Below, one piece after another: positions 18,263 to 28,779 of a DNA stretch of 32,835 bases; position 1 is the stretch's first letter, and every line of letters begins with the position of its first letter. A program made the position numbers and the translations under genes. The notes below the pieces were generated by a model. That model searched no databases. It was given only the letters and a program-made list of their open reading frames with translations, and was not told where the DNA came from. This DNA is from Saccoglossus kowalevskii (Eukaryota > Hemichordata > Enteropneusta > Harrimaniidae). The stretch is taken from contig NW_003141822.1 in NCBI RefSeq assembly GCF_000003605.2, positions 15,335 through 48,169 on the forward strand. The letters are read 5' to 3'.

Positions 18263-18910
18263 TGATGTGAAAAAGTATAGCTCATCTTCAGAAATATTAC
18301 ATTTTGCACATTTTCTATCTTCAATTTTTATTTTTGGCTATATATAGATGGAAAGCTCATTTCACACTGGATGTGACATCAACAAGATATACTTCTTCCC
18401 CAAAATATTTTTGGTTTTGTTTTATTTTATATTTGTTTCATATTCAACTGAAAAGCGTTAGTGTAAAAAAAATAAACTTGTGTATGATCGTCAATGCAAT
18501 ATGTGTGTGATTGAAGCAAAGCTTGTACTGAATGCGAAGGATTGTTTATATTTGCTTTTGGTGGTGACTATTTAGTAAATTAGAAGTTTGTTATGTCTTG
18601 ATTGTTTATTTAATACATGGCTTTCAAAACAATGACACTGTGTTAACAAATATAGGAATCTTACATGCAGTAATTTTTTCCTTACAAGGTAAAAGTTAAT
18701 TCATTACATAGGGCTCCCTCAGCCATAACTCTAATTCTAGCCCTGCCCTCAAGTGCCCCTCCCCATATCTTCATATATATAGTTATCTTGAGGGGAATAT
18801 ACAAATACATCGGAGGGGCTGAAGTGTTAGGGTTCAACTGGGGGGGGGTAGACCAACTAAAGAACCTAAGAATCAAAAAAATAGCAGAATTCAGACTGGC
18901 ACAGTTCCAA

Positions 18911-19551
18911 TGAAGAAAGAGTTCCTTTTACACCCCATCCCTAACTCTAACCCTCTCACCCCCTCCCCCCCCTCCCCCCCAGCCCAATTCAATTACATAT
19001 CTCACTCTAGATAACTATATGTGCAGCGGCATATATACATATAGATATCTCAAATAGAACATGCCCTGTCTGTGACTCCAATGAAACTGAAGACGAAGAA
19101 CACTTCCTCTTCAATTGTAACCTGTACAAATCTGAAAGAGATGCTTTGTTTGAAAACTTAAACTTATCCGGTAATCTGAAAGCACTTCTCACTAACAAAA
19201 ATTCTGAAACTGTCCAAGACATTGCCAAGTTTATCAACGACTGTTTTACTAAAAGAGAGAATTTCATGAAAAGCAATTTACCAGCTGCCTCAAAATAACA
19301 CCAACAAATATTTATATAATAATATTTTCACAGTATTACTATTTATTTTATTATTTCTTTTTTTATTATTATTATTCCTTGTGTAATTTATTGTTCCTTA
19401 TATCCTTATCATATTCTAATCTAGATTCCAGAGGGGATACGATATCAATAAAGATGATTATTATTATTACAATTAAATTGGAGTATGCTAGAGAGTAAGG
19501 GTATGGTTAGAGTTAGGGTTTTGGGTGGGAGTGCAAAAGGAATTCTTTCCC
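18911..19551. mobile_element. Inverted-repeat-bounded block enclosing a LINE end
   Basis: Left arm (18911-18956) has GAGTTCCTTTTACACCCC and CCCTAACTCTAACCC. The right arm (19503-19551), read in reverse, has GAATTCCTTTTGCACTCCCA and CCCTAACTCTAACC. The arms face inward around a poly-C tract (18957-18980) and the LINE fragment at 19011-19298. Another short inverted pair (CCCTCAAG/CTTGAGGG) lies just outside at about 18747-18798. Possibly a foldback-type element or two oppositely oriented copies of one repeat. Confidence 0.5.
19011..19465 (+). pseudogene. LINE (non-LTR retrotransposon) RT C-terminal fragment with 3' tail
   Basis: An open frame to TAA 19296-19298 reads RTCPVCDSNETEDEEHFLFN followed by C: the CPxC...EDExHFxxxC zinc-knuckle-like motif at the C-terminus of many invertebrate non-LTR reverse transcriptase proteins. 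It continues through an alpha-helical tail TVQDIAKFINDCF and ends AASK. A 3' UTR follows to ATCAATAAAG and an ATT run ending near 19465. The palm/finger RT domains are absent, so this is a 5'-truncated copy. A homologous piece in the other orientation is at 27442-28329. Confidence 0.75.
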
Positions 19552-20286
19552 AACCACGATAGAAATCAGCCTCAAACCGTACGTTTTTTTCACAAAGTGC
19601 AAAGAAAAGTAGACAGCTAATCAAAGTTCTTGTAAACAGCAAGAACAAAAGGAAACCATTTGGCCTATTAGAGTAATGACATCTGACCCCCTCCCACCAT
19701 GTGATCGATCGGTGCACACATGCTTCGAATAGGCACGTACTAGAGGGTTTCATTTATCCAGATTACAAAGCACAAATAAATAAAATACAGAAAGTTGTGC
19801 AGGAGAATAAATCTGTATTGCCTTGTGGAAATGTCAACAAACGCAATCAGAAGCTAAAAACGCGATTGTTGTTGATACACTGTCGTCATATTAAAGACGA
19901 GCGACTTTTGTAAATAATTTAGTTTATTATTATAATATTAATGATATATGTCAACATTGTATACAACCTTCGAATCAAGACCGGCTACTGTCCGGGCCCG
20001 AGATCACCATTTTTATAATTGGGCTCGTTAATTAGACCACGTCCATTCATCTTTATTACCAACAAAAAACGCTACAAAGTTGTTCATAATTTTAGTTAAC
20101 ACTATAAACTCAGTTAGTTTGTTTTTATCAAATAAAAATAGGTTGTGCTATTATCGCGTGACTCACGCCACTTATAACAGGTCATCTGATCAGGTCGCGG
20201 TCGAGGATCCCCCAACAAATACAAATCGGGACACAACACAACAATTACTAAACAATCAAACCACTGTAGCGATGAAACTAACTTAC
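19552..20286. other. No recognised gene
   Basis: Short overlapping open stretches on both strands (19445-19913) show no domain. Confidence 0.45.
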
Positions 20287-20319
20287 CTTGGATATATAGT
20301 TGAGCGCAGACTTCTCCAT
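20287..20319 (-). other. Candidate first exon with an 11-codon ORF and strong donor
   Basis: On the minus strand GCACCATGG (near-ideal initiation context) begins MEKSALNYISK and meets AAG|GTAAGT. About 90 bp further upstream is TCATGCGCAGA, an NRF1-like half-site, so the region resembles a promoter-proximal exon. It could be a 5' exon of the PCSK7-like transcript: joined to the acceptor at 11712 the frame would continue MSV and stop, making it an upstream ORF. It could also be an unrelated gene. No RNA evidence is available. Confidence 0.3.
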
Positions 20320-20399
20320 GGTGCCAAAAAGACATGTAAACTATACAAAAATAAAACAGCTAGCAAAAAAACAATTCCTCCATCTTTTTCGGCTTAATG

Positions 20400-22357
20400 T
20401 GGTAATCTGCGCATGACTGAACTCCGACCTCCGTGTGCGACAGCTGTTAATGCGCCAGCTAGCAATGATTTCTAGGGTGAATACACGACAGAGAGTTAAC
20501 AATAGTTTTGAATGTCAATTCGCAAATTGTGTAATATTATAGCCTTAACGTGCTGGGCTGTTTAATTTTGTTAAGGGGTTATAGCAGAAACTCTGGGGGG
20601 GGGGAGGTTGTTGAAAAACAATTATGTGTTTTCTCAAAATACAAATTATCGTATTTTCCGAGCTTCACGTAGAGTATGTTTTTATTTAAAGATTAGAAAC
20701 ACCGTGGGAGGATTTAAACAAATCTAAACAGAGAAAGTATTTCGAGACAAATTTCAATAGAAAAATTACAGCAAAAAAAAAAAAAAAAAATCCCCCCACA
20801 TTTGACAAACACTGACAAAAGACAACAACATTCACATGAAAAAAAATAGGCCTTATCTGTGTTTTCGTCTTTTCCGGAATTTTGTTATATATTTGACCAA
20901 TCACGATATAAATTTATTTACATTAATTTATATATTAAACATATCAATTGAATTTAAATATCAAAAGCAGTGATCAATAATAAATTGTTGTTACAATAAA
21001 TATTCATCATATGCGTGTATGTTTTTCATGCAATGTGCCACGATTACTAGAAGAACTAGTAACCGTGAATATGTTAGCAAAGGCGATCCGTTGCCTTGAT
21101 ATGACGTCATCATTTGTGGTGACAAAAATACCCATGTTAATAAAGCATAATGGAAAATGACAAAAGGCGGTCTCAAATATACTTCAAACACAAATACATT
21201 TCTCAGATTTTTTCAATTTTATCGTGTAAATATATATTGACTTTTATATGACATCGCGACTAATAATAAAACATTCGTGACATGCTGAGCAGGAAAATGA
21301 GCTCCCTCAACGTAAGAAAATACATATACCATGACGAGGGCGCCCTCCCAGCTTCTATATTTGATAAATCAGCAGTAGGTGTGGACGACAATAACAATCC
21401 TCTGGTTATTTACTGCTACTCGAATCTCTCTTGGATATAAATCAACTATTTCTATCAATGTTCAAGCATGCAAAATACGCAATATACACTGTATGTATAT
21501 TTAACATGGATTTTCAATCTTTCAGTAAATAATTTCAAGTTGAGATGCAAGACTAACACTAGTAGATGTGCGTGCATGGTACGGAGTGCATGCGGTGTTT
21601 GAGACTTAAAGTTTGAAAGCGACAGCGCTCACTATCAGAGAATTTTCCAGCATACTGCCTTTACATATTAAAAATATGGTGCATGTTAGCTGCGCCGCCA
21701 CAGTTGAAATGCAGAAATGAATGGATAGCCAAAGTGCATAAAATGACACAACCAATACCTTTCAATTTTGTCAACTGTGTTGAATTTTCTCATGTAGCTA
21801 AGCATATACGGAATTTAATATTTATATCAACGAATGTGATTGCTATGGCCTCAAACATACAAGCTTATGAATAGAGATTATAAACTGAGATGAAGTAATC
21901 GGGGGTGTAATACAGTGCTAAACTGGAATAAATGCGTCCAAAGCCTCCACCCCGAAGTCAGTTTGCGGTCAATTTCCTTTTATGCCCCATTTTTAGCACA
22001 TGATGATAAGTGGTAATCCTAAAAACTGTATGAAGTTGAAGATAGAATCTAAATTAGTATGTATCCTAGTTCTTTCTACAGCCACTGTTGACGTTGAGCG
22101 TAGTATTGACTCGATGCCTATGTTCCAACTGAAATTACCGTGTTCGATTGTGAAATGCTGCCCTCAGCGGTAATATTTGGCATGTAGCATGATAAGACGG
22201 TTTCTGAATGAGTGAAAAACACTATGACCAAATTTACCCAAGTTTTTAGTCAAAAGCGGCTATCAAGGCGCCCGAAGATACACCCTATCTCCGTGAGTCA
22301 TTCCAGCCAACGGTGAAATGAGTGTATTACAAAAGAGGCAATTTCAAGACATCTACA
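20400..22357. other. Intergenic, no recognised gene
   Basis: Contains a G10 run near 20595, an A18 run near 20772 and AT-rich DNA. I see no exon or repeat family. Confidence 0.45.
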
Positions 22358-22363
22358 TTTATT
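22358..22363 (-). terminator. Candidate poly(A) signal for GAL3ST-like gene
   Basis: AATAAA on the minus strand, about 550 bp after the GAL3ST stop codon. It is the first canonical hexamer I noticed downstream. There is no experimental support. Confidence 0.35.
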
Positions 22364-22910
22364 CTGTTGTTTTTAGGAAGTTAGATCTATAGATAAGTTC
22401 TAGCTGTTTGATCAACTGATCTCGTAATTCCCACTACCCCACTCTGCATAAATTAAATTCGACTGCGTTGCGCTTTGTACACTCGATGACAAGTAGCAGC
22501 ACCAAAAACAAACAAGAAAAAAATGTCATGGCTTGATCACATATTTTCAATAGAAAACTAACAATAAATAAGTAAAAATCTGAAAACTTATGTGTGTGCA
22601 TTAAAAGTTTATATATTGTCTGTTGTTACTGTGATGCAGTTGTTTTCGAGTTTCTCGGGTAAACAACTCACTTGAATATGCGCAAATCAGGTAAAATGAA
22701 AAAATACACGATAGTACTAAGTAATTTACAATAAGCTTGTTACGTGATATGTTTTCAAATCCGTCATCTTGGTATTGCAGTCACGGTGAGTAGCTAGTCA
22801 TGTAATCACTAAACAATTCCCCCAAATATATATACTGTATATGACTACGTCCATGGACAAAACTATCACGTGACAGCGATGAATGAATAGTCCATAAAAG
22901 AAAGCTTAGG

Positions 22911-23671
22911 TCAGTCATCGGAATGAATATACTTGTTTTTAAGTCGGTAAGTAAACTGATACTCTGTTCGTATTAGATTTTTACAAAGCGTGTTATTTCT
23001 AGCATGTGGATTCAACTCGTAACTGAATATTTGTACACCTTGCGGCACAAACCCAACCACGTCGTCCGTTAAACCTTTAACACAAAACTTGAACAGCTCT
23101 TCAATTTTATTTTTAAGAGTTTTGACTTCCAGCTCCATTCTCTCTTCACCAAATTCTTTTATCATTCCCCAAAACGTAGCATTAAAATAATTATACAAAG
23201 CGACGTCAGCGTGGTTCCAGCCTCGAATGCCTTCAGCCAACTGGTCTACATATCTTTTACTTTTCCCCAGTCTGGAATTCAATTTGAAATGTACAATATC
23301 TTCGATCTCCCAACACAGGAGATGACGTAACAATATTAGTGACTCCTCCATGTACTCTGTAAGCATGACAAAATCGAATACGTCTTCCACCTCTTTGATT
23401 TGTTTCCGTATTGCATGCGTATCATCCATGAAGTCAACGCGAAAGCCAAGGTCATACAAAGATGGATTTCGTGACAGTCCGTTGTATCCGTCAGATTTAT
23501 AATATTTCAATGGGTTTTCTAGAAATACTTCAAGTGAAGATTTTTCACTTATTTTCGGAATGTTTAGCTTTCTTTGCATTTGGTGGTAAGTGAACAAAGA
23601 TTCGTACTGCGTTACCGGGTCTCGTAATATGGTTATGTAGACCGTGTTTACCGGCATGATTGACTTAATAG
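22911..23671 (-). CDS. GAL3ST: GAL3ST-like exon 3: 3'-PB motif and C-terminal catalytic part
   Basis: 761 nt from acceptor GTATCTTTCAG to TGA 22913-22911. It starts IKSIMPVNTVYITILRDPVT, then QYESLF; later come EYMEESLILLRHLLCWEIED, FKLNSRL, and WNHADVALYNYFNATFW, all in the order seen in GAL3ST proteins. The upstream apparent ORF extension (MPFRLYLS-) is intronic pyrimidine tract. Confidence 0.94.
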
Positions 23672-26600
23672 CTGAAAGATACAAACGAAAAGGCACTTAA
23701 TATGCAATCAAATAAACCAAAAAATTATTCGTATCACATCCGCTTATACGAGAGCTTCGATTCCAATGAATGTCGAGCGAGCGCTGTCCACACGTTTCGA
23801 AATATTAAGGCATAAACGTGAGTGTACTGAATTAGTCTTTTAAAAACTAAACAAAAATGGAACCATCTCTCCATATGTACCCGAATACAGTCATATATTC
23901 AATTTTATTGGTTCTATATTTTGTATTATCATCACGTACATCTTAGCAAAACCTGAAAAACTGTCTGCAAATTAATAATATAAAATATATGAACAAATAA
24001 ATGATCAAATACATGATATTAAAAAGACAAGAAAAAAAAAACAGATTGGTTCGAAGATAGTCGTCCAATTCACACATCAGTTGCATACAAAGGTTTTATT
24101 TGTCGTAACACGGATCTCTGAGATGTTAGTAAACTGGTACCCAGGTAGATCATACAAGTCGCCATTGTATTCAGTCGTGTTCGTAGCTATAATCTCTAGT
24201 ACGAGTGTAGTCATCTTTGCCCAATAAATAAGTGTAATATCTCCCACGAGTGAACGTGTGACAGACAACCATACATGATATAAACAAGACGATTATTTGA
24301 AAGAAAATGGATGGAGACTAATACTGACGTCATTACAAGGAAGTAATATCTTGTCACATACCTTCGTAATCGAACCTTGTATGAAAGGTAAATATATTGT
24401 AATTTCCACCCGGTATTTGAATCATGAATTTCTCGTTGAAATATTCAGGCCAACCCATCAAATTTATCCTTGGAGGTTTTGGTAACGCAAAAGTTAAGTT
24501 GTGTTTTTCTCCATAACGGAAGAGTATATTCTGTACAGTGCTACTTCCGGTTTTATGGGTTTTCAGAAATACTATGTTCTCCACAGGGTTACAACTTGCG
24601 TTCTCGGTTGGAAAGTCTGTAGACTTGTATTGAATGTCACGGCTGGTTGTCGGTGAAGGGTCAATCACATTGGATACTTCGGACGTCTTTATCCTGGGGA
24701 GTATATAAAAGAGACTATTGTTATGCAATATTGGATAGTTCTACCACATCACATCGTTCATGCACCCTCAACCAACTGTGCATGAATACGTTGGTAGGAG
24801 ATGCGACTTCACAAATCTTTGACTAAAGTTACCATCGTAGAAACGAAAAAAACTCTAAAACGTTTGCTCTGCCGAATCGATACACATTCGTACTAGTTTG
24901 CGCATGCTCTTCGGGTTATTGGTACGTACTCAAACTCGAAGTGCATGTATACGCATTAAGGCACTTTGCCCGAAGTACTATATACGTCAATATACCCTTT
25001 CTTTCATTCATAATTTCAACGACAAGACAAATGTTTTTGATTTTACAGACGGAGATACAAATGGGATAGCAGGGTCTCACGTGGTCTCAACAGACGTTGC
25101 CATTCAATTTATACGTTATTTTTCATTTACAACTTGCAAGTGTTTATTAGAGGTGTGGCTATGCTAATATGTGCTGTTAATCACTTAGGGAATAACCATT
25201 ATTAATTCTAAGGGGGTCGGGCAATCCTCGGTGCTATTTCAAAAAAAAATCATTCAAGTTTTGTAAAAGTGGGTGCCCCTTTAGAAAATGAAAAAATTGT
25301 AACCCCCCACTCTCTATATATATTTGTTCATGTATTTGTATTGATCTTTCACATGTATATATGAAGAAACAGGTGTAAAGTAAAAAAAAATCTTTAAGAG
25401 AAAAATATTCGGCCGCCTTCAGCCTTGATAAAAAGTCGCCCCCCTTGTGGCTTTGGGAAATATGCTGACTCCCCTGTTTTGCCCGCCCTCAGGAATAATA
25501 AATGGTCATTTCCTTACATGTTCACATAAACTCGTAATTATTTATTTACAAACTGACATCACTAATACCGATTAGTGCATAACTGGTCAATCAGACTTTG
25601 CGCATAGAGCATGGTTCTGATCTACATGGGAATTCCGTAATGACAAAATTAATAACGGAGCTAATAGGGGACGTGTTACCAGGTGATGTTACAATATAAA
25701 TAATTTTAGTCATTTGTTTGCCTACTTTTAACGTGACTGCGAAAGCTAGCTTCAGTAGTCACATTGAAAAAAATAATTTTAGAGAAAACAAAAATAGTCA
25801 CGGTTAAGAAGTGTATTTATAGTATACTTGTTCATGGCAGTTTTTATTTGCGCCCTCTAGCGCCCGAATGTTTTGGTGTCGTCACGCTACGTTGATAAGT
25901 TGGGTTTGTTATGTGTCGTCATGAACCTACCTAGGTCCATCATGATGGTATCGTGCATCATTTAGAAGTGGTCATTTTAAATATATTTATACTGAAGTTG
26001 GAGATCCAGAAATAGACGCTGAGCTAGAAAGATTGCGGACTACAGTCAAAAAACATCCCGCAAAAGAACATTTGTCAGACTATTATTCGTTAAACGATAC
26101 CTGTATTATTCCAGGCACGTCATACAAGAATGGCCCTGAATTAAATAGAAATAATATACATTACGTGTGTTTGTACGCGGTTATAATAGAACAATACAGA
26201 CCAATGACCTGTGTTGGTGTGTATGTATATTGTCAGCATTGAGCGAAAAAAATAACAAAACTAGGTCGCCAATGAGCTACATACGATTATCATTTACAAC
26301 AGTTTATTTAATCCATAGACCTTAAACATACAGGTCTATATTGTATCTTACTGTGACACTAGTCAAGACGATGTCGTCTTGTCGAGGATGATGTAGTTTT
26401 GTCGAGGACGATGTCGTCACATGATAAGATACGTCCAACGTTCTATAGCACGACAACCGTCATCCGCCTAGCGCGCAGAAAAAAAATAAACTCGTGACCC
26501 GCACACATCAAGCTTGAAACCTTCTATAAGTCTTAGGAAAGAAAGAAACGTATCCTCACCTCGGATGTACTGCGTCTTTCATATTATTCGAGATGTGAAT

Positions 26601-26672
26601 GAGTATTGCCACTAACACCATCCCAGCGACTATAAGACTGCCGAGTATACATCGAACTTGAACGTAAGCCAT
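22911..26672 (-). CDS. GAL3ST: Galactose-3-O-sulfotransferase family protein, complete (3 exons)
   Basis: Type II Golgi enzyme that transfers sulfate from PAPS to the 3-OH of galactose on glycolipids or glycans (Gal-3-O-sulfotransferase family, Pfam PF06990 by recall). Exons 26560-26672, 24362-24693 and 22911-23671 splice in frame into 401 residues, within the usual GAL3ST length range. It has a short cytosolic tail, a signal anchor at about 9-27 and a stem to about 75. The 5'-phosphosulfate-binding motif LKTHKTGSST is at 81-90, the 3'-phosphate-binding motif TILRDPVTQYES at 162-173, and the conserved CWEIEDIVHFKLN near 268. N-glycosylation sequons include N69, N103 and N312. Which vertebrate paralogue (GAL3ST1-4) it matches, and so its acceptor, cannot be settled here; these genes are often multi-copy in invertebrates. 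It lies upstream of PCSK7 on the same strand. Confidence 0.93.
23672..24361 (-). other. GAL3ST-like intron 2, with an unassigned 63-codon open stretch
   Basis: 690-bp intron. The minus strand is open at 24077-24268 with an Asn-rich C-terminus holding sequons NTT, NIS and NKT and ending FVCN-stop. I recognise no family. It could be an alternative terminal exon, but chance is more likely. Confidence 0.4.
24362..24693 (-). CDS. GAL3ST: GAL3ST-like exon 2: stem and 5'-PSB motif
   Basis: 332 nt from acceptor TATACTCCCCAG to donor GATTACGAAG|GTATGT. It enters completing an Arg codon and leaves with one base of an Ala codon. It encodes the stem, then NIVFLKTHKTGSSTVQNILF, the P-loop-like PAPS 5' motif, and HTRFDYE at the end. 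Confidence 0.93.
25188..25513. mobile_element. Harbinger-like MITE with TTA target duplication, 326 bp
   Basis: Left end GGGAATAACCATTATTAATT then CTAAGGGGGTCGGGCAA. The right end, reversed, is GGAAATGACCATTTATTATT then CCTGAGGGCGGGCAA: inverted repeats of about 37 bp. TTA borders both ends (25185-25187 and 25514-25516), the 3-bp duplication typical of PIF/Harbinger. Inside is CCCC-rich, non-coding DNA. Confidence 0.7.
25946..26242 (+). CDS. Unidentified open stretch, possible exon
   Basis: 98 codons open from the stop at 25943-25945 to TGA 26240-26242, with no early Met. It reads WYRASFRSGHFKYIYTEVGD then PEIDAELERLRTTVKKHPAK and EHLSDYYSLND. The first half is hydrophilic and protein-like. 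An acceptor-like CATCATTTAG precedes base 25966. I recognise no family and no donor stands out. In AT-rich DNA this length can occur by chance somewhere in 33 kb. It is antisense to GAL3ST intron 1. Confidence 0.2.
   Translation, partial: WYRASFRSGHFKYIYTEVGDPEIDAELERLRTTVKKHPAKEHLSDYYSLNDTCIIPGTSYKNGPELNRNNIHYVCLYAVIIEQYRPMTCVGVYVYCQH
26343..26432. repeat. 20-bp tandem repeat inside an inverted repeat
   Basis: GTATCTTACTGTGAC (26343-26357) pairs with GTCACATGATAAGATAC (26416-26432). Between them GACGATGTCGTCTTGTCGAG repeats about 2.7 times. A cruciform or RNA hairpin is possible. It lies in GAL3ST intron 1, about 130 bp from exon 1. Confidence 0.75.
26560..26672 (-). CDS. GAL3ST: GAL3ST-like exon 1: signal anchor
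   Basis: 113 nt from ATG 26672 (GCAATGG, G at -3 and +4) to donor CCGAG|GTGAGG, phase 2. It encodes MAYVQVRC then the hydrophobic ILGSLIVAGMVLVAILI and HISNNMKD, a classic type II anchor. Too short to appear as a long ORF; identified by searching for an exon ending in phase 2 ahead of exon 2. Confidence 0.85.
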
Positions 26673-27155
26673 TGCTGTCTGGTGTCGTGTTTAGTGCTGC
26701 TTGACTCGATCTAGGTTATGGTGCCATAATGCGTTGATCCTAGCGTTACTGGCCCAAGATGTTTGTCATGGGTGAAGAATTTAACTCCGTTTTACCTCGA
26801 ATATCGAACGTCGGTAATAATTTAGCATGGTGCACAGTAAGGCCCACGGTTCAACGCCGTTTTGTTTAGCTGCCTTAGCGTATGCAACAAGCAATTATTT
26901 CCGAGTCACTGCACACAGAGAAGGTCACGGGTTCGCAACAATCTAACGGAGTTCACGTGACAAACTGACTCAGCATACTTGTTTCTAAACGTGTACCGAC
27001 GTACGTACAGCATGTGCATGCGCAGACGTTGCATTCGCGTCGCATATTATTGTCAAGGCATCGAAAAGTCTTGCTCGGGTCACGTGGTTTAAACAGCCAG
27101 CTTACGTTTCAGATTATACTCACATGGCCAATAATAACTCAAAGTCACGTGTCTA
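26673..27155 (-). promoter_or_regulatory. Putative GAL3ST-like promoter region with E-boxes
   Basis: Upstream of the GAL3ST start codon I see three CACGTG palindromes (about 26955, 27081 and 27147), a TGACTCA near 26967 and GCATGCGCAG (NRF1-like) near 27017. No TATA box is placed and the transcription start is unknown. Confidence 0.35.
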
Positions 27156-27441
27156 CTTCGCGAGATATACATATTAATTAAGCTCTGTATCTACTAGTCT
27201 ATTGCCTTAGAAATTCCGATCTTATCTGGTATTTTTTTGGTTACATCTATCCTTAATAGATATGTATCTCCACAATGAAATTGCATGCAAAATGTGTGCA
27301 GGTAGATACCGTTATGTAAATGCTTATCTCGTAATACGTATACCCGCATATGTGTAGGTGACACGAACCCAGCATGCAAATAACGGCAGTATGGTAATCA
27401 GTTTGAACTGGAGCATCATTGTTTGCTTGGAATATTTCCAT

Positions 27442-28329
27442 ATAATAATAATAATAATACCTTTATTGAAATCATATCCTGTTCAGGATCTGGATTTTTA
27501 AAATACAATAAAATTTCAAATACATACAGAATGGCAAGACGAAAAATACAAATGAAGACATAGTGAAAACATAATAAAATAAAATAAAAACGGAGAACAA
27601 GGAATGGTTAGAAAAAACAAAACAGAAAAGGTATCTTAATAAGTTATATCAATTATAAAGCAGCTGGTATTTTTTGTTTATGAGTGTCATTTCTTAAATT
27701 AAAGCACTCAAAGATATATTTTGCCAAATGAATTAGTGATTGTTTATCCTTTGTTTTTAGAATGTCTACAGTGTTTTCAATATCAGATTTGTCAATTGTT
27801 GTAATGACCTTTGTGGTATGGAGGAACTTGTTTTTTTAAATCAGCATAGAGAGAAATTTTTAATACAAAATGGCTTTCATCTTCAATCTATTTGTTTTTC
27901 CTGACAATAGTAGCATTTTCTCTCTTCTACTGTTGGGTTGATGTATCTTCCTGTCTCAATCTGCAATGTGTGCACACTGATCCTTAGCTTAGTTAGAGCA
28001 GATCTGTGCGATGGGTTTTTAACATCTTCCAGATATTTTTCAAAATCGAAATTATGTTTTATCATTCTATAAGTTCTTAATTTATTTTTACGATTTTCAC
28101 CTTTGTTATCATTATATAGTGTCTCTTTAAAATGATTTTTGAACATTGATTTTAGATTGCTCTCAAGGGATGTAATGATTGTCTGTTTTTATCCGCTGTC
28201 ACAGTATCCAACATATGGTCCATGTTTGTAATATTGAATGTGTTTTTAGCGTGGGACACCCATTTTTTTATTCCCTTTGAGTCCATATCTTTACCTAGTC
28301 TGAAGGCCTCATAGATTAAAGTGTTACAT
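27442..28329 (-). pseudogene. Degenerate LINE RT C-terminal region with 3' tail
   Basis: Read on the minus strand it gives LIYEAFRLGKDMDSKGIKKW..., a frame change near 28180, then NKLRTYRMIKHNFDFEKYLE, ALTKLRISVHTLQIETGRYI, EERKCYYC, another frame change near 27883, then EDESHFVLK, and finally DKQSLIHLAKYIFECFNLRN to TAA (27655-27653). The LxKxRISxHxLxIETGRY-EERxCxxC-EDExHF order is the C-terminal region of a non-LTR retrotransposon protein. One Cys/His-cluster position appears lost. A 3' UTR with TTTCAATAAAGG ends in an ATT run at 27459-27442. It belongs to the same family as 19011-19465. Two frameshifts and missing RT core make it inactive. Confidence 0.82.
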
Positions 28330-28779
28330 ATATGTGGATGCGGTAACCGACGGGTTGGACGAAATCATCTACGCCATTTTGTTCAGCATAGTTGCACCTA
28401 TTTTTGTTTATATTCGCGTGTTTGCATTGCGAAGCGCGCGATTATAAAATAGGAGATACCTGTGTATTGATTAATAGTAAGGTTAATTGGTTATTTATTT
28501 ATATTCTTCAGTATTATTTTATTTCGGCAACACTATTAATTGACGGTGCGCGCCGCAGCATTATGATGGTTGTGAGCGCTACGGTAGCTCATTAGTGCAA
28601 TCACCACGTAATTTGTTAAAAATACTATCCATAATAGCACTTATTTGAGAGGGTAATCCAAGTTACAGAAGAAATAATTTATATTAGCGCCGTCAATCAA
28701 TCAATGGCATAAATGTGTTGTTGTTGTTTTTTTCAATTTCGTTTTAAAGGAAAATTCATTTGTGCAACTTTTTATATAG
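28330..28779. other. No recognised feature
   Basis: Short AT-rich interval between the LINE fragment and the 18-bp array. Confidence 0.5.

Larger units (their letters stand above)
24694..26559 (-). other. GAL3ST-like intron 1
   Basis: 1866-bp intron containing the TTA-flanked MITE, an unassigned plus-strand open stretch and a hairpin-flanked short repeat, each listed separately. Confidence 0.8.

Noticed and set aside
18938-19520. Interstitial telomere
   Set aside because: CCCTAACTCTAACCC is too short and irregular for (TTAGGG)n; better explained as arms of an inverted repeat.
24077-24268. Alternative GAL3ST exon rich in N-glycosylation sequons
   Set aside because: The flanking exons already join perfectly (GAAG|CT) with family-consistent sequence; no matching phase or clear splice sites around this ORF.
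26915-26945. tRNA B-box-like GGTTCGCAAC
   Set aside because: No A-box or cloverleaf arms could be placed around it.
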